A DNA stretch of 64,000 bases from Astropecten irregularis (lineage: Eukaryota; Echinodermata; Asteroidea; Paxillosida; Astropectinidae). Where the stretch lies: NCBI GenBank assembly GCA_963971285.1, contig OZ020263.1:3286001-3350000 (forward strand), written 5' to 3'. Below the pieces are notes generated by a model, which was not told where the DNA came from, did not search any database, and saw only the letters and a program-made list of their open reading frames with translations. The position numbers and the translations under genes were made by a program. Shown here piece by piece: positions 26,321 through 38,370 of this stretch. Position 1 is the first letter of the stretch; each line of letters opens with the position of its first letter.

Positions 26321-26690
26321 CAGGCAGCAGCAGCAACAACTAAATGGCATCAGTTGATTAACAGCAACAGCAACAGCAATAGCAACAACAGCAGCAAAAG
26401 CAACAGCAATAGCAACAGCAATAGCAATAGCAACAGCAGCAACAGCAGCAACAGCAATAGCAACAACAGCAGCAACAGCAACAACAGCAGCAACAGCAAC
26501 AACAGCAGTAGCAGCAGCAACAGCAGCAACAGCAGCAACAGCAGCAACAGCAGCAACAGCAGCAACAACAGCAGCAACAGCAGCAGCAGCAACGACAGCA
26601 GCAACATCAATAGCAACAGCAACAGCAGCAACAACAACATCAGGGACAGCAGCAGGCAGCAGCTTGTTTGCAGCAATAACAACTGCAGCC
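26321..26690. repeat. CAG/CAA trinucleotide-based microsatellite, about 370 bp
   Basis: The array mixes CAG, CAA and TAG triplets. It keeps reading frames open on both strands (Asn/Ser in one, poly-Leu on the other) purely because of its composition. No conserved sequence flanks it, so neither frame is called a gene. Confidence 0.92.
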
Positions 26691-26829
26691 GCATTGAGAA
26701 AACCAACCCAAGATTATGAACTATATTTCGCCTCGGCTCAGTCTCCTTAAAGGGCGTGTACAACGTTGGTAAAGGTGACAGAACAGCACTCACACACTTT
26801 ATATAATCCAGCATGCACATACAAATAAT

Positions 26830-27095
26830 AAACCTGTGGAAATTTCAGCTCAATCGGACATCTGAGTCACGAGAAAATAGTGAAAACCCGACTCAAGTTT
26901 TCTTATAAAACATAACTTAGGATGTTTGATCTTGGTTTTACTCTTTCTGGATAAATACAGCATTTCAGGCGGAAATATTTAACGACTATGTTTCTACCAG
27001 CACCATCTTCATACCCTGAAATAATTATATATTATACGTAGGCCTATAATTATGTGTGTGGACATTTCTGTTTTTGGTTTGTTTAATACCTTGTA
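26830..27095. mobile_element. Diverged copy of the AGGTAGTATCATAC MITE family
   Basis: It retains ggataaatacagcatttcag, gcggaaatatttaacgacta, ctaccagcaccatcttcata and acatttctgtttttggttt. These are the family's interior in reverse orientation relative to 612-960. The terminal repeats are decayed. Confidence 0.75.
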
Positions 27096-27669
27096 GATGG
27101 CATTTAAAGCACTGGTTTATCAGAAACAAACCATACACATCATCTATCTCCTCTACACACAATCCCCCAGCCAATGGTTCTCAGAATCTGTCCCTATATA
27201 CATAATAATGCGTCACCACGGCGTCGCCTTAAAAAGGGCAAATCCACCAGTGTATTATGTACATTTGCAGCGACCCGAGGCGACGTCTAAGCAGCCTCAT
27301 GAGGTACTCGTTGCCATGATACTGCGCCACCAACGTCAGCAGGGAATTATTATTTTTCCTTTCTTGTACCCGTTACCGCTAATGGTTTTCTCGGTGACCG
27401 TTAAATGCACGGCGAGTATATTTTATCCACTGAGGGCGCTATTTGCTAGTGGACTGAGGGTGGTACTTCGTTTTTCAAGCAATTATTTATTCTCATGAAG
27501 TCGTCAAGCTGAATTCTCTGTCGATCGTTAACTGAAAAATTATGTCAAGAATAAGAGGATCACGGAACGCGCATGTTAATTTAGCATTATGTCTTTGCCA
27601 CTGCAGTGTTTCTTGTCGTTCACGGATCGGGGGAAAGCGATCGCATAATCCCGTGCCTATAACTTATAA

Positions 27670-28434
<765 letters not shown>

Positions 28435-28799
28435 TGAATCATGCCTATTCCTATCTTTTCTATTCTTATCTGATGATTACTTTCTAAACATTTCATTGGA
28501 ATTACCCTATGTTGTGTATGGGCTAAGCTTTTCCGTGGCGTTGCTGTAGTAACTTCTTTAGGTTAGACTCTTCACCATGACCATATATTACGGAGGACTA
28601 TTTAGTACTATGGTATTCTTTACTGAAAACCATGCCACGTTTCGTTAACCTTATGACAAAACTGGAAGTTTAAAACTAGTCCTTTAATTAATATGAACAT
28701 GACATATCCCCAAACTCTCGACTATTAAACCTTCATGGGGTAAAAACCTTTCTTACAAGGAGGGAAAAAAGAAAAGAAAAAGAAGGATGACTAGTTATT

Positions 28800-28960
28800 A
28801 CGTCACCCAAATCCTTAGAATGCAACGCCCTTATTGGCCTGCTGCGCGTGAGTGTCGCCTGACGTCATCCGGGGATTAATATACGGCCCTCTCGCGGCCG
28901 GCACCTGTACAGGCGTCTCGTTAGCACTATCGGTTCGTCGTATCGCGCCTAATTGGTACA
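28800..28960 (+). promoter_or_regulatory. Candidate promoter with CRE, K50 homeodomain site and TATA-like element
   Basis: Within 161 bp are an ATTGG box (28832), TGACGTCA at 28860-28867, GGATTA at 28873-28878 running into taatata, and then a GC-rich stretch. The spacing resembles a core promoter on the plus strand. It lies 5.7 kb upstream of the first candidate Pitx exon and could start a leader exon for it. No transcript evidence is visible. Confidence 0.35.
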
Positions 28961-29404
28961 AGTAGGGATTTCCTGTCCTACGCTTATATTATCCTCAGCG
29001 ACAACACCCAGTCCTTTACACTGATGACGAGTTTTTTTCCCGCCTAAAAAAAAGAAAGACAACTGATACTTCACATAATTTCCACCCCTCGTATTATAAC
29101 CTCCGTTTTGGCGACTTCTGTGGAAGTTATAAATAAGTACCGGGGAATTAGTTTGCCTTTCGCCAAAAGTCAACACAAGCACACGAATCTGACAATGTAT
29201 ATCCGGTGTGACGTGATGCGTTTGCTCTCGTGATGAGTTTGCACTCTTGCCGTATGTTTTATAAAGCAGGAGATTCTCGAACTAAAGCTGAGCTGGGTTG
29301 ATTGTACGTGCGTTAGCGTGGACACAAATCTATCACGGGGAGTAAATTTATCATGCATGATTTGACGTATCTGTTCTATTTTCTACCCTTTTTACCTCTT
29401 CTTC

Positions 29405-29421
29405 GGATTATTTCTTAATCC
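29405..29421. promoter_or_regulatory. Inverted pair of K50 homeodomain motifs
   Basis: GGATTA (29405-29410) and TAATCC (29416-29421) form a palindrome with a 5-bp spacer; the flanks extend it to cggatta/taatccg. TAATCC is the known preferred site of Pitx, Otx and Dmbx type (K50) homeodomains. Binding here is inference. Confidence 0.35.
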
Positions 29422-30260
29422 GAGCGGAGAAGACAATTAGATCATTGGCCTGGAGGTGTGCCGAAAACCTACCCCCTCCCAACCTCTTCCTACCCGGAGT
29501 CACTTCAACATGACAAGACTGACTGTCACATGCCTAAACAATGCCAGCAAAGTTTATTGTATTAAAGCGAGTATCATAGGTAAAGAATCATAAAAACCAA
29601 AAACCAAAACACCATAAAAAAAAACCCATACGGAATAGGTTTATGCTTAAAAACATTATGCTTTATGTCCATAATTGAAAGCTGCAACCGTAACAATAAA
29701 AATGAAATAAAATAAAAATGAAATAACATAAAATAACATAAAAGAATTCGTCTATATAGCTTTCGCCCGATGTCCGTTCCACAAGACCGACCACCAAGCT
29801 ACTTTAAAACCGAAGGCCGTCCAGACTTCATTTGCCACGGCGGCTAATTGTCTGCCTGGCACGGTGAAAACTCTCACAACCATACGAACGGGGAAAAAAG
29901 TTGCTGGTATTCCCTTCAACACCACCATCCAAGAATAACACTAACGAGGGATTGCGCTAATTATTTCTGGGAACCCCCCCCCCCGGAGTGTATAAAAATA
30001 ATGAAGTACGGGGAACCCGTGGGGGGGGGGGGGTTCGGCCTGCGTCGGCGCACAACCTGTCGTCGGGTTTCCTCCACGGCAAACTGTTGAGGGTTGCGGT
30101 GCTATAGCTCGATAAAAAATAAAAAAAAATTCTGGGCGGATCGACCGTCGACACACGGAAGGACCTCTCGTGGAACCGGCGAGGTACGGTAAGCCTTTTG
30201 GGTTTTTTGGGGAGGCTCCTCGTCATCAAGGGGCTTAAAGCTTCCGGAGAATAGTCACTC

Positions 30261-30420
30261 CAGGGATCGATTTCACGAAGCCTTACGATCGATCGCAACT
30301 TGGGTTACGAAGGATAACCCATCGTATAGGGGGCATATCCTATGTAGGGCTGCAATGCATCACAAGTCCTACGATTGGTTGTAAGGTATATACGATGAGT
30401 TTGGTGAAATCGACCCCAGG
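30261..30420. mobile_element. MITE family 'ggggtcgatttcac', copy 1
   Basis: The ends agggatcgatttcacgaag and ggtgaaatcgacccca are inverted. The interior has acgatcgatcg, gggctgcaatgcatcaca and a central inverted repeat. Other copies are at 30594-30734, 35829-35976 and 49586-49732. Confidence 0.85.
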
Positions 30421-30593
30421 TATTACTTGAAGCAGCTAGCACGAGCTCGACACTGTACGCACGATGGAACAATAGGAGTACATCAATAAAGAGATTTATC
30501 CACTTCACAGGCGTAAATAATAATACCAAACTTTGGGCATGGACAAAACTCCAACACATTGAAATTGCGTCTATTTATTTCCGAGAAGGGTTT

Positions 30594-30734
30594 GGGGTCG
30601 ATTTCACCAAACTCATCGTAACTTACCATCGATCGTAAGACTTATGAAGCATTGCAGCCATACGTAGGATACGATGGGTAATCATTCATAACTCGAGTTA
30701 CGGTCGATCGTAAGTCTTCGTGAAATCAACCCCT
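30594..30734. mobile_element. MITE family 'ggggtcgatttcac', copy 2
   Basis: It starts ggggtcgatttcaccaaact and ends cgtgaaatcaacccct. It lies 173 bp from copy 1 in the opposite orientation. Confidence 0.85.
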
Positions 30735-31460
30735 GACTTGTCGATTGAAGCAAGATCTATTTTCCGACTGGCTCTCAGAAAAGTCCTTCTAGAATCGAGA
30801 CGTCGGCTAGGCACAGCTCTCCAAACTCTGAGCATTTTATATCTTCCAGATCAGTGTTTCCATAAATGAGCAGGTTGCATCAGTTTCTTCCTTGCAATAA
30901 TTACTTATTTTTCGAGTATACTTCAGAACTATAACAAACACTTCTGACTAAGCTTTCTTCACAATATGCTCCTTGAGAAAATAAAGCGTAATTTACTTTT
31001 ATGACATAATCCTAATAATGTGGCTAAAAATTTACTTTGTTTGACAGCTAATAATATTTTATGTTTTAAAAGCCTAGCAAACTATGGCAATTAGTATCGC
31101 CCATAGAAAACCTAATTATCTCAGCACAAACTATGCTCATGGCTTGCCTATACTAATTATTGGTGCTGGGTTCGATTCCAACAAATCTTTCAAATGAGTT
31201 GGTAGTGTTACCATTGTATATAAGCCAGTGAAATTAAGACTTGGTCTCAGATTTTTTGGATGTTCGGCTTCGTTTGTACAGTGACCCATGAACATGACTT
31301 ACTCCTGCGTGGAAAGTCCTATAATCCGTTAAGTGTGCGTAAACGCCGTTTGTGTAGGCTTAAGATTTAAAGCGATTCTCCAATGTACATGTACACGATT
31401 CTGCTGTATAGAGTCTCCTTATCGGATGTAGTTAATTTAGTTATAATTTTCAGTCATGTG

Positions 31461-31693
31461 GATCGGTTTGCGGAAACACCATGTAAGAATCGTTCGTACT
31501 TTCGCACTTCTATTTCGTTCGCACTTCTCGTAAGGTCTAAACGTTTCGACTAGCCTGCTCTAGTCTCAGGTCTCGATCCTGATGATGACCAGAGTATGCT
31601 AGTCGAAACGTTGAGACCTTACGAGAAGTGCGAACGAAATAGAAGTGCGAAAGTATACGAACGACTTTTACATGGTGTTTCCGCAAACCGATC
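31461..31693. mobile_element. Long inverted-repeat element with hammerhead-like core
   Basis: The left arm (31461 to about 31556, beginning gatcggtttgcggaaacacc) and right arm (about 31594-31693, ending ggtgtttccgcaaaccgatc) are nearly perfect reverse complements of about 95 bp. Between and into the right arm is CTGATGA (31579-31585), a short stem gaccag/ctagtc and CGAAAC (31604-31609). Half copies are at 11221-11335 and, more diverged, in 44139-44290. The frames at 31596-31910 run through the repeat and are not genes. Confidence 0.85.
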
Positions 31694-31783
31694 GACATAC
31701 CAATTGTCACCATGCAAAGCCTCAAATCATTCTTATTTTCAGTCAGTTTCCCGTGATACTATTATCTATGGTGTTTTGGGGGT

Positions 31784-31820
31784 GTTTGTTTGTTTGTTTG
31801 TTTGTTTATTTATTTATTTG
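31784..31820 (+). repeat. (GTTT)n/(ATTT)n microsatellite
   Basis: Tandem gttt units shift to attt. They are responsible for the low-complexity open frames there. Confidence 0.9.
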
Positions 31821-32575
31821 TCTTTTTATGGAGGGGTGGCTTTTTATCGTGGAGTACTCAATTGTGGTGATAACTTCCGATCCGATGCTCTTCACCTTCT
31901 AAAATGGTGAGAGATGTTTGGCTTTCATCCTCAAATCACCACTAACAGAGAGGGTTGTCCCATGCATACATCCCTTTAACACGTGCTCGTCTGCCATGCA
32001 TATGTAGTATGTGCTCGTAAAATTATCGTATAATGACTAAGTAAACCAGTCATAATGGAAATAGAATTGAATCTTTGAAACTGAAGAACATTAAGGGTAG
32101 GTTAATTGCGTATAGCACGTGCAGAAGGTTCATATTCGGATAACAACCCTAATACATTAACAGTTGTAGCAGAAAGAAATTAACAAATAATTATAAAACA
32201 AACAACAAACAAATCTGATATAATTTGAAATTTGAAACATGTTTTTTTTCTTAAGAAGGACTTGTAAACAAAACAAACAAACATTTTCATTTTCATTTTC
32301 AATGTGGAATTTTATAACAACAAATATAAAAAACAAAGAAAAAAGCCTCCCGAGAGAGCAGTCCAGTTGATAATACAATAATTACATAAAATGAAATGGT
32401 TAATATCATAAATATGACTACATATAACACAAATAAGTCACATAAGGAGTTAGCAATAGAGACATATAGGCCTACGAGTAAAGAGACCGTGAGTAAACAA
32501 CAATAACACAAACAATCAAACAAATCTGATAATTAGAAACATGTTTTTTCTTAAGAAGGACTTGTAAGCAAAACA

Positions 32576-32660
32576 AATAAACAAACAATCAAACAAACAA
32601 ACACAAATAAATAAACAAACCAAACTAAACAAACAAAACACAACAAACAAACAACCACAC
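32576..32660 (+). repeat. (CAAA)n-rich microsatellite
   Basis: Imperfect aaac/caaa units lie in an AT-rich, gene-free stretch (31900-32960). Related patches are at 32196-32285 and 32500-32525. Confidence 0.85.
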
Positions 32661-32959
32661 TGACTAACTAAGGAAAGCACAGAACGTTATCAACTAGAGT
32701 AAATTTTAATAACTTTTCGATAAAAATCACTCTGACTACATAATGATGTAATAATGATGTAAAAGAAAGAGAAATGATTAAAAATTTGTAAATTAAAAAC
32801 AATTAGATTTTTTTAATGCTGCAATACTATAAAAAAAAAAACGATCTGTTTCCCAGCCTTATTGCATGCTTTCCCTGTTTCCCTGGTCACTCTGTCCCCT
32901 TTGTTCTGATCCTCTCATCCATTTATGTGTATCTTTGCTTGCATGTTCTTGTAATCTTT

Positions 32960-33022
32960 TCATTTAGCCTTCGAGAAAGACCCTGCTAGGATCGAAACGT
33001 CAGGCCCTCTTAATTCCAAGCC
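32960..33022 (+). mobile_element. Half copy of the AGGAGGGCCTGACG family
   Basis: It contains ccttcgagaaagaccctgct followed by aggatcgaaacgtcaggccc, the right arm only. Confidence 0.72.
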
Positions 33023-33399
33023 AAAAAGGAAGATACTGATGATGAAAATAATTTAAAAAAAAAAAAAAAATATGCAGTAAGACCTGTCGTTTTTTCTAAC
33101 CGGATGATTAAATATGACGGGATGTGATTCTTACGTCTCAATTTAATTACATACTCGGCATAATTGAGGGCGTTTAACTCTATAAGAAGCCAAATCTGAC
33201 TGATCGTTTGATGAAGGTAGTGCAGTCATCATAGGATGGCATGTTGGTTAGCATGGCTGTATCACAATGGGCGTAGTTGATGCATTCGGACCGGTAGTTG
33301 TTGGTTACGCTGATCCGTGTGGTGTGGCGGCAATGCCGTGAAATGTTCTGGTCGTGAGTTGACGTTGTAATTAACACTTCCCCTAGTCTCGATCGTCCT

Positions 33400-33642
33400 G
33401 GGGCAATTTCATAGAGATGCTTAGCACGCAAAATTGCTTAGCACAAAAATAGCTTGCCCAATAAAACAAAACACCATTGAAAATTCCATTTGATATTCAT
33501 GGTCAGCAAACAACAGCCAATTAACAATTGCAAGTGATACATAACACACGGACATTTGGTTGTTAATCCTGTTTTTATCAAGGCATAAATGTTATGCTTA
33601 GCATTTTGTTTTGTGCTAAGCAGCTCTATGAAATTGGCCCCT
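33400..33642. mobile_element. MITE family 'ggggccaatttcat', copy 3
   Basis: It starts ggggcaatttcatagagatg and ends tctatgaaattggcccct. It is in the opposite orientation to copies 1 and 2, reading tttgatattcatggtcagca internally. Confidence 0.86.
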
Positions 33643-33645
33643 GCC

Positions 33646-33735
33646 CGATGCATGTCATAGTGGAGGGGATTTGAACTTGTTCTATCTCATACGAACCGCA
33701 TAGAACACTTTACTAGATCCTCAATCCACGCACCA
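33646..33735 (-). mobile_element. Possible tRNA-like SINE fragment
   Basis: On the minus strand, ggcatggtgcgtggattgag (near the right end) and agttcaaatcccc (33668-33680) resemble degenerate box A and box B sequences at tRNA-like spacing. Nothing else of a SINE is seen. Confidence 0.3.
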
Positions 33736-34137
33736 TGCCGTATATTGGGCACCCCGTGTGTATTTCATATAACAATACACTTTGCATAATGTTTCAGTCA
33801 GTACCAGCAAGCTTTGTGTTTTGGAACATAATAGAATGTTGCCGAGTTCAAGTATATTTTGAACCGAAAAATAATTGCCTCTTTACAATAAATTGTATTC
33901 TGAAAAGCTGATTAGAATTTATAAATTGCCTACCCTGAAAAAAGAAGAAAGGATAAAAGTAGATTTGTCTAAGCTTGATATAAAAACTTGATTAAAAATT
34001 TAATAGATTTGTTCAAAAATGAGATAGAAATATAATAGTCCGGATATATTTCCGTTTATTCGACACAAATATATATATATCATCAGGTTCTCTGGGAGGG
34101 GGTGTGTCCACCACGTTTAGGGCGTTGTTTGGCGTTG

Positions 34138-34650
34138 TGACGTCATGTAGGGTAAGTGACAAAAATCGCCCACCGGAAGATAACGGTCATGTCGATCAAC
34201 GAAAAAATGAAGAAATTTAATTTGGCGGGAATTAAGTCGGTAATTAATACTTTCCTTGTTCACGATTCTGTTTCCTTTTTTTTTTTTTTTTTTTTTTACC
34301 TGAGTGTGCGATCGGTTAAACGGAGGGTGAAGGTTTAGTTTGCAGTTTCAAAGGCTGATGTGAAATCGTCATTTTGTTTCCAGGGGGACTTATTGTAGTG
34401 CGCTGGTGGATAGGAGTCAGTGCCGGTCGGTGATAAAAGAAGCACCGTATTGCTTTTATACTGGAACGCTAACAGGATCATTCATTAATCGACCATTGTT
34501 ATTTAAGTGCCACGCGCGGGCGTTTGTTCTTTTCAGCTCTCGTTTCTGAATAACTATACTAATGCGGTCGACGGACAAGTTTCTATACAATTGGATACAT
34601 TCCTGAATAACTCGTGTTGTGGGTGATTTTTGTGCATGATTTTTTTGTAG
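34138..34650 (+). promoter_or_regulatory. Candidate promoter/leader upstream of the first Pitx exon
   Basis: TGACGTCA (34138-34145) is followed at once by a donor-like tagg|gtaagt (GT at 34152). A good acceptor (ttttttgtag, AG at 34649-34650) sits 4 bases before the ATG at 34655. This is compatible with a short non-coding exon, a 499-nt leader intron and then the coding exon. The alternative is an unspliced leader. A T-run at 34278-34298 lies in between. Confidence 0.4.
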
Positions 34651-34654
34651 CTGA

Positions 34655-35162
34655 ATGGTGGACATGTTTCGACTCGCTAGTCAAAAGAGTGATCTGGGTG
34701 CTAAGACCACGTGTGTAGCTGCTTCTGCGGACTCAATGGCGCATCAGCCGTTTGGACTCGGTTATGGTGTGGAGAATCACCTTGCACCGGGCAAGGGCCA
34801 GGGAGTCGTGGGGCCCAGCGCGTCGATGTCCCCGGAGCCACCGGCGAGGGCCGTCGCCCATCACGCTGGCTACCCGTGGATCACGGCCGGCACCGCGGAC
34901 CAGCACTGGGCCTCACCGGTGATGGGTACTACCGCCAGCCCCTCCAGGGTCGCACAGCCTTCCTCCACTACAGACATCAACTCGCGGCTCCCGGGGGAAC
35001 ACAAGGGCCAGGGACCGGACGAGTTGAGCTCGACAAGGGAGGCAGATCCATTATCTAACGGGGGACAACTTCGAAAGAAACTACACCCTCAAACAATTAA
35101 AGATGAGCCGATGCAGCAAGGACCCCAAGATGTTCTTGGTAAAGGCAAGAAACAGAAATCAG
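34655..35162 (+). CDS. Pitx: Candidate alternative first coding exon of Pitx (distal, isoform A)
   Basis: This is a 169-codon open frame plus one base, ending tca g|gtatgt. An in-frame TGA (34652-34654) sits directly before the ATG, so the start is fixed within this exon. The translation begins MVDMFRLASQKSDLG, is rich in Pro, Ser, Gly and Ala (intrinsically disordered), and ends in a charged stretch with IKDEP (a psi-K-x-E sumoylation consensus) and LGKGKKQKS. The exon ends in phase 1. The exon at 57374 also needs phase 1, giving KKQKS-E-PANTED. No other coding exon lies downstream on the plus strand before the Pitx exons. Vertebrate Pitx2 and amphioxus Pitx are known to use alternative first exons. 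Assignment to Pitx rests on phase, strand and position, not on recognised sequence. Confidence 0.6.
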
Positions 35163-35828
35163 GTATGTCTGTCTTTTACTCACTCGATTTTTAACTCAGC
35201 AAGTTCTGACACAAAACGTCGATTTTTAATAAAAAAAAAAAATTCAAAAAGAGTTTATTTATTTATTTATTTATTTATCTATTAATTGTTTAGCTTAGCA
35301 GGGACGTGTTGACAAAGTATTTAACCTTACATCCAATGTATTGTTCTTATGAACAATAAGCCTGTTGTGAATTTTACCCTCACACTTTCTTTGTTGAGGA
35401 GGTATTGACGTAAATATTTTTGTCAAAATCAGAATGATCTTGCATTGTCAATTTATTACAATGTATGTTATTCTGTTATGTTATTTCAACACTGCTTTAG
35501 ACTGAAATGTACAGTGTACATTTTATTTATTCAGATGTAATATTGAGACCCAACAGGCTAAAAGGCTTGAATAATTTAACAAGTAAGATGCTAAACATGT
35601 TTTTATTTTTTTTTAAATATAATAATAATTCCAAGTGTCTGGTCTGAAAACCATCTGCGAGACCATTAATTGCCTTTGAATAGTTTGCCCAGATTCTTAT
35701 ATCTTAAGCATCGGTGCGTAGTTCCCAGACTCGTTCGTATAGAGTTTGTGCATGCTAGCCACAGCCTACCAGACTATGTCATCGCAGGTTACAAAGACAC
35801 CTTTCTCGTGTTTTGAAACAAACAGTTC

Positions 35829-35976
35829 TGGGGTCGATTTCACCAAACTCGTCGTAATTACTTACTATCAATCGTATATGAATTATGATGCATTGCAGTC
35901 CTACGTAGGATACGATGGGTTGTCCTTCGTAACTCGAGTTACGATCGATCGTAGGTCTTTGTGAAATCGACCCTTG
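35829..35976. mobile_element. MITE family 'ggggtcgatttcac', copy 3
   Basis: It begins tggggtcgatttcaccaaac and ends tgtgaaatcgaccctt. Internally it has gcattgcagtcctacgtagg and acgatcgatcgtagg. Confidence 0.86.
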
Positions 35977-36636
35977 GTTGGCAGGGCTGCCAAATGTTGC
36001 AAAACGTTTCACTTTTTCATTTTTTTCTGAAGACGTTTCGAACAAGATGCAACATATTTTGCAAAATTTCTGTCTTTGCAAAAAGCAAAAAAGCCCCCCC
36101 CATGCATCCCTGTTATACTCTTCGTTTTTTCCCCAATAAATATAACACTTTTTGGAATCTTTATGAATAATTCTGTACAAAATTGTGGTCATGTATAAGT
36201 TCGTTTGGCTTTGATGGCTCTCCATAGTTCCCGCCATCTTGGTTGGCAAAAACTCGAACTCTGACGTTGCAAAAGAAAGGCGTGTATACAAACAAACAAA
36301 TAAACGAACAAACAAGCAACTTCAAACAAATAAACAAACAGAAAAACAGGCTCTAGAAACTCAAGTGTGCAAAAATATAAACACGCCACCAGTGCGAATT
36401 TGCAGCTTTAGCCTTGATTTTAATTTGTATTTAAAATGTCTTTTTCGCGAGGTTGGCTGATTAGTATGGCATACACGTACACAGACCAACATGGCACTAC
36501 CCACACCATGGCATATTATGGTATTCGAGGATTTTTCTGGAATATTTATTCTAATTTTTTTTAAACTGTTATTTTAACATCGTTTTATGATCTGGCGCGA
36601 AGGGAGTTTTGTGTAATTCTTCCACTGTAATCTTAA

Positions 36637-36896
36637 GCAGAGTGTACACTGTCAACATTTTCAGTAACAATCTCGGTAACATGTTGCCCAGGTACGTTAT
36701 TGCTGAAAATGTTGTCAGTGTACACAGAGCAAAACGAGTTCGGTATAAACATGTCGCAGCAACATCTCGGTAACATGTTGGCCAAATGTTGCTAGTGTAC
36801 ACAGGGCCCAAAGTCGTGTTGCCCAGGTGTGTTGCCCTAACTGGGCAACATGTTACCGTGATTGTTACCGAAAATGTTGACAGTGTACATTCTGCT
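36637..36896. mobile_element. TTAA-flanked MITE family 'GCAGAGTGTACACTG', copy 1
   Basis: The left end ttaaGCAGAGTGTACACTGTC and the right end gacagtgtacattctgctttt are inverted repeats. Sub-terminal aacatgttacc/ggtaacatgtt blocks recur several times in both orientations. A TTAA (36633-36636) precedes the left end. Overlapping frames on both strands are spurious. Other copies are at 39580-39837 and 53912-54178. Confidence 0.86.
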
Positions 36897-37983
36897 TTTA
36901 TCGAGAAACCCGAAAATATTATTGGTCGAATTATTCCACTTATGCATGGTGGTGGAAGAACTAGTAAGAAATGAAGTCAACACAATGAGAAAGAACAATC
37001 ATGGTATAAAATCATTACTGAACAACCTTTGCAAAAGATCGCCATTTTTGTTGTCTGCTAAAACTGTAGCTAAACCATAACACACGTGTGAGGGCGTGAT
37101 ACTCCATCCTTTCCAAAAAAAATTCTGGACTGTATTTAATACTATCTGGCGAAGTGTCTCACTACGAAAGAGTCAGTCAGTTTATAGTTTTGCAAAGATT
37201 TTAAGAACAAATATACCTTCACTAAAATTTTTAGAATATCGCAGTGGTTATATTTGTTTTGTCTATCCATAAAAAAAAACACTTGCAATTTCTTTTGCAT
37301 CAGGACTTTTTTTTGGATAGATTATATATTTGTTTCGAGTTATTCCCTATAATACCCTATAATTAAAAGCAACGCGGGGTCGTAAAAAGTTATGCATTTA
37401 ATTCACTGGCGTGTGATGTATAAGTGTAGAAAAAATATTAACGGATTCCCAACGAGCATTATTTTTTCCCTCCTACCCAGAAAAAAAGGTAATTAGCTTT
37501 GTTTTATGCAAATATTCAGGGTCTCTTTGCCATACGGTATCTTAGTGCAATTATGTATGATTAATTGCCCATCCTGTAGATTATAATTATGCAGTATAAT
37601 ATGCACGTCGCTACGGGAATACGTATAACGCGCATAACTTTTGGCTTACATATTGTGTATCGATGTACATGTACATGTATAATAGTGTTCTTTTGCTGGC
37701 TGTGTTTATTTTAAAAGCGTATCTGGGGTCTTAACGATGGATTTGGTCGATCCACCAAAATCTTTTGTCTAAGTGAACTAAGTTAATTCTAGGGAATCGG
37801 CTCAGTGATGGATCTGTTGATAGGATTAGTGGATAGAGGATTTATTTGTGGACCAAGTTCAGTAGCAATTCGGTTTGAGGGATCAGTTTTATGGTACTTT
37901 GTGGACTTTTGAGGGCTCAGTCTCTTTTTATGACTTATGAGGCGTAGCTTACTTGGGGCTTTAAAATCCAGTTCTGTTTGCGC

Positions 37984-38370
37984 TGTGAAGAGGCCATCAG
38001 TGTTGTTTCAGTGCGAGGGCTGGTTTCTCAACACCTTTGGGTTGGAGGCATTCATTGCTGCCTAGCTGTTGACTAGGTACCCCTTGTGTCCTATTTGTAC
38101 TGTGAAGAGACCATCAGTCTTGTTTCAATGTGAGAGACTGCTTTCTCCACACCATAGGGATGGAGGCATTCATTGCCTTGCTATGGACTAGGTACCCCTT
38201 CCAGTCCTATTTGTACTGTAAAGAGACCATCAGTCTTGTTTCAGTGTGAGGGACTGCTTTCTCCACACCATAGGGATGTAGGCATTCATTGCTGCCTTGC
38301 TGTGGACTAGGTACTCCTTCCAGTCCTATTTGTACTGTGAAGAGACCATCACCAGTCTCGTTTCAGTGTA
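37984..38370. repeat. Minisatellite, about 117-bp unit, 3.4 copies
   Basis: The marker tgtgaagag.ccatcag recurs at 37984, 38101, 38217 and 38336 (spacing 117, 116, 119). Each unit contains ggaggcattcattgc and gactaggtacccctt. Units 2-4 are closer to each other than to unit 1. Confidence 0.9.

Noticed and set aside
26350-26820. 156-codon poly-Leu frame and 121-codon Asn/Ser frame
   Set aside because: Both are produced by the same CAG/CAA microsatellite read on opposite strands; no unique flanking domain.
36569-36811. Similar short frames at 36569-36811, 36786-36974 and 39664-39861 that look like a protein family
   Set aside because: Their similarity is explained by copies of one non-coding MITE family.
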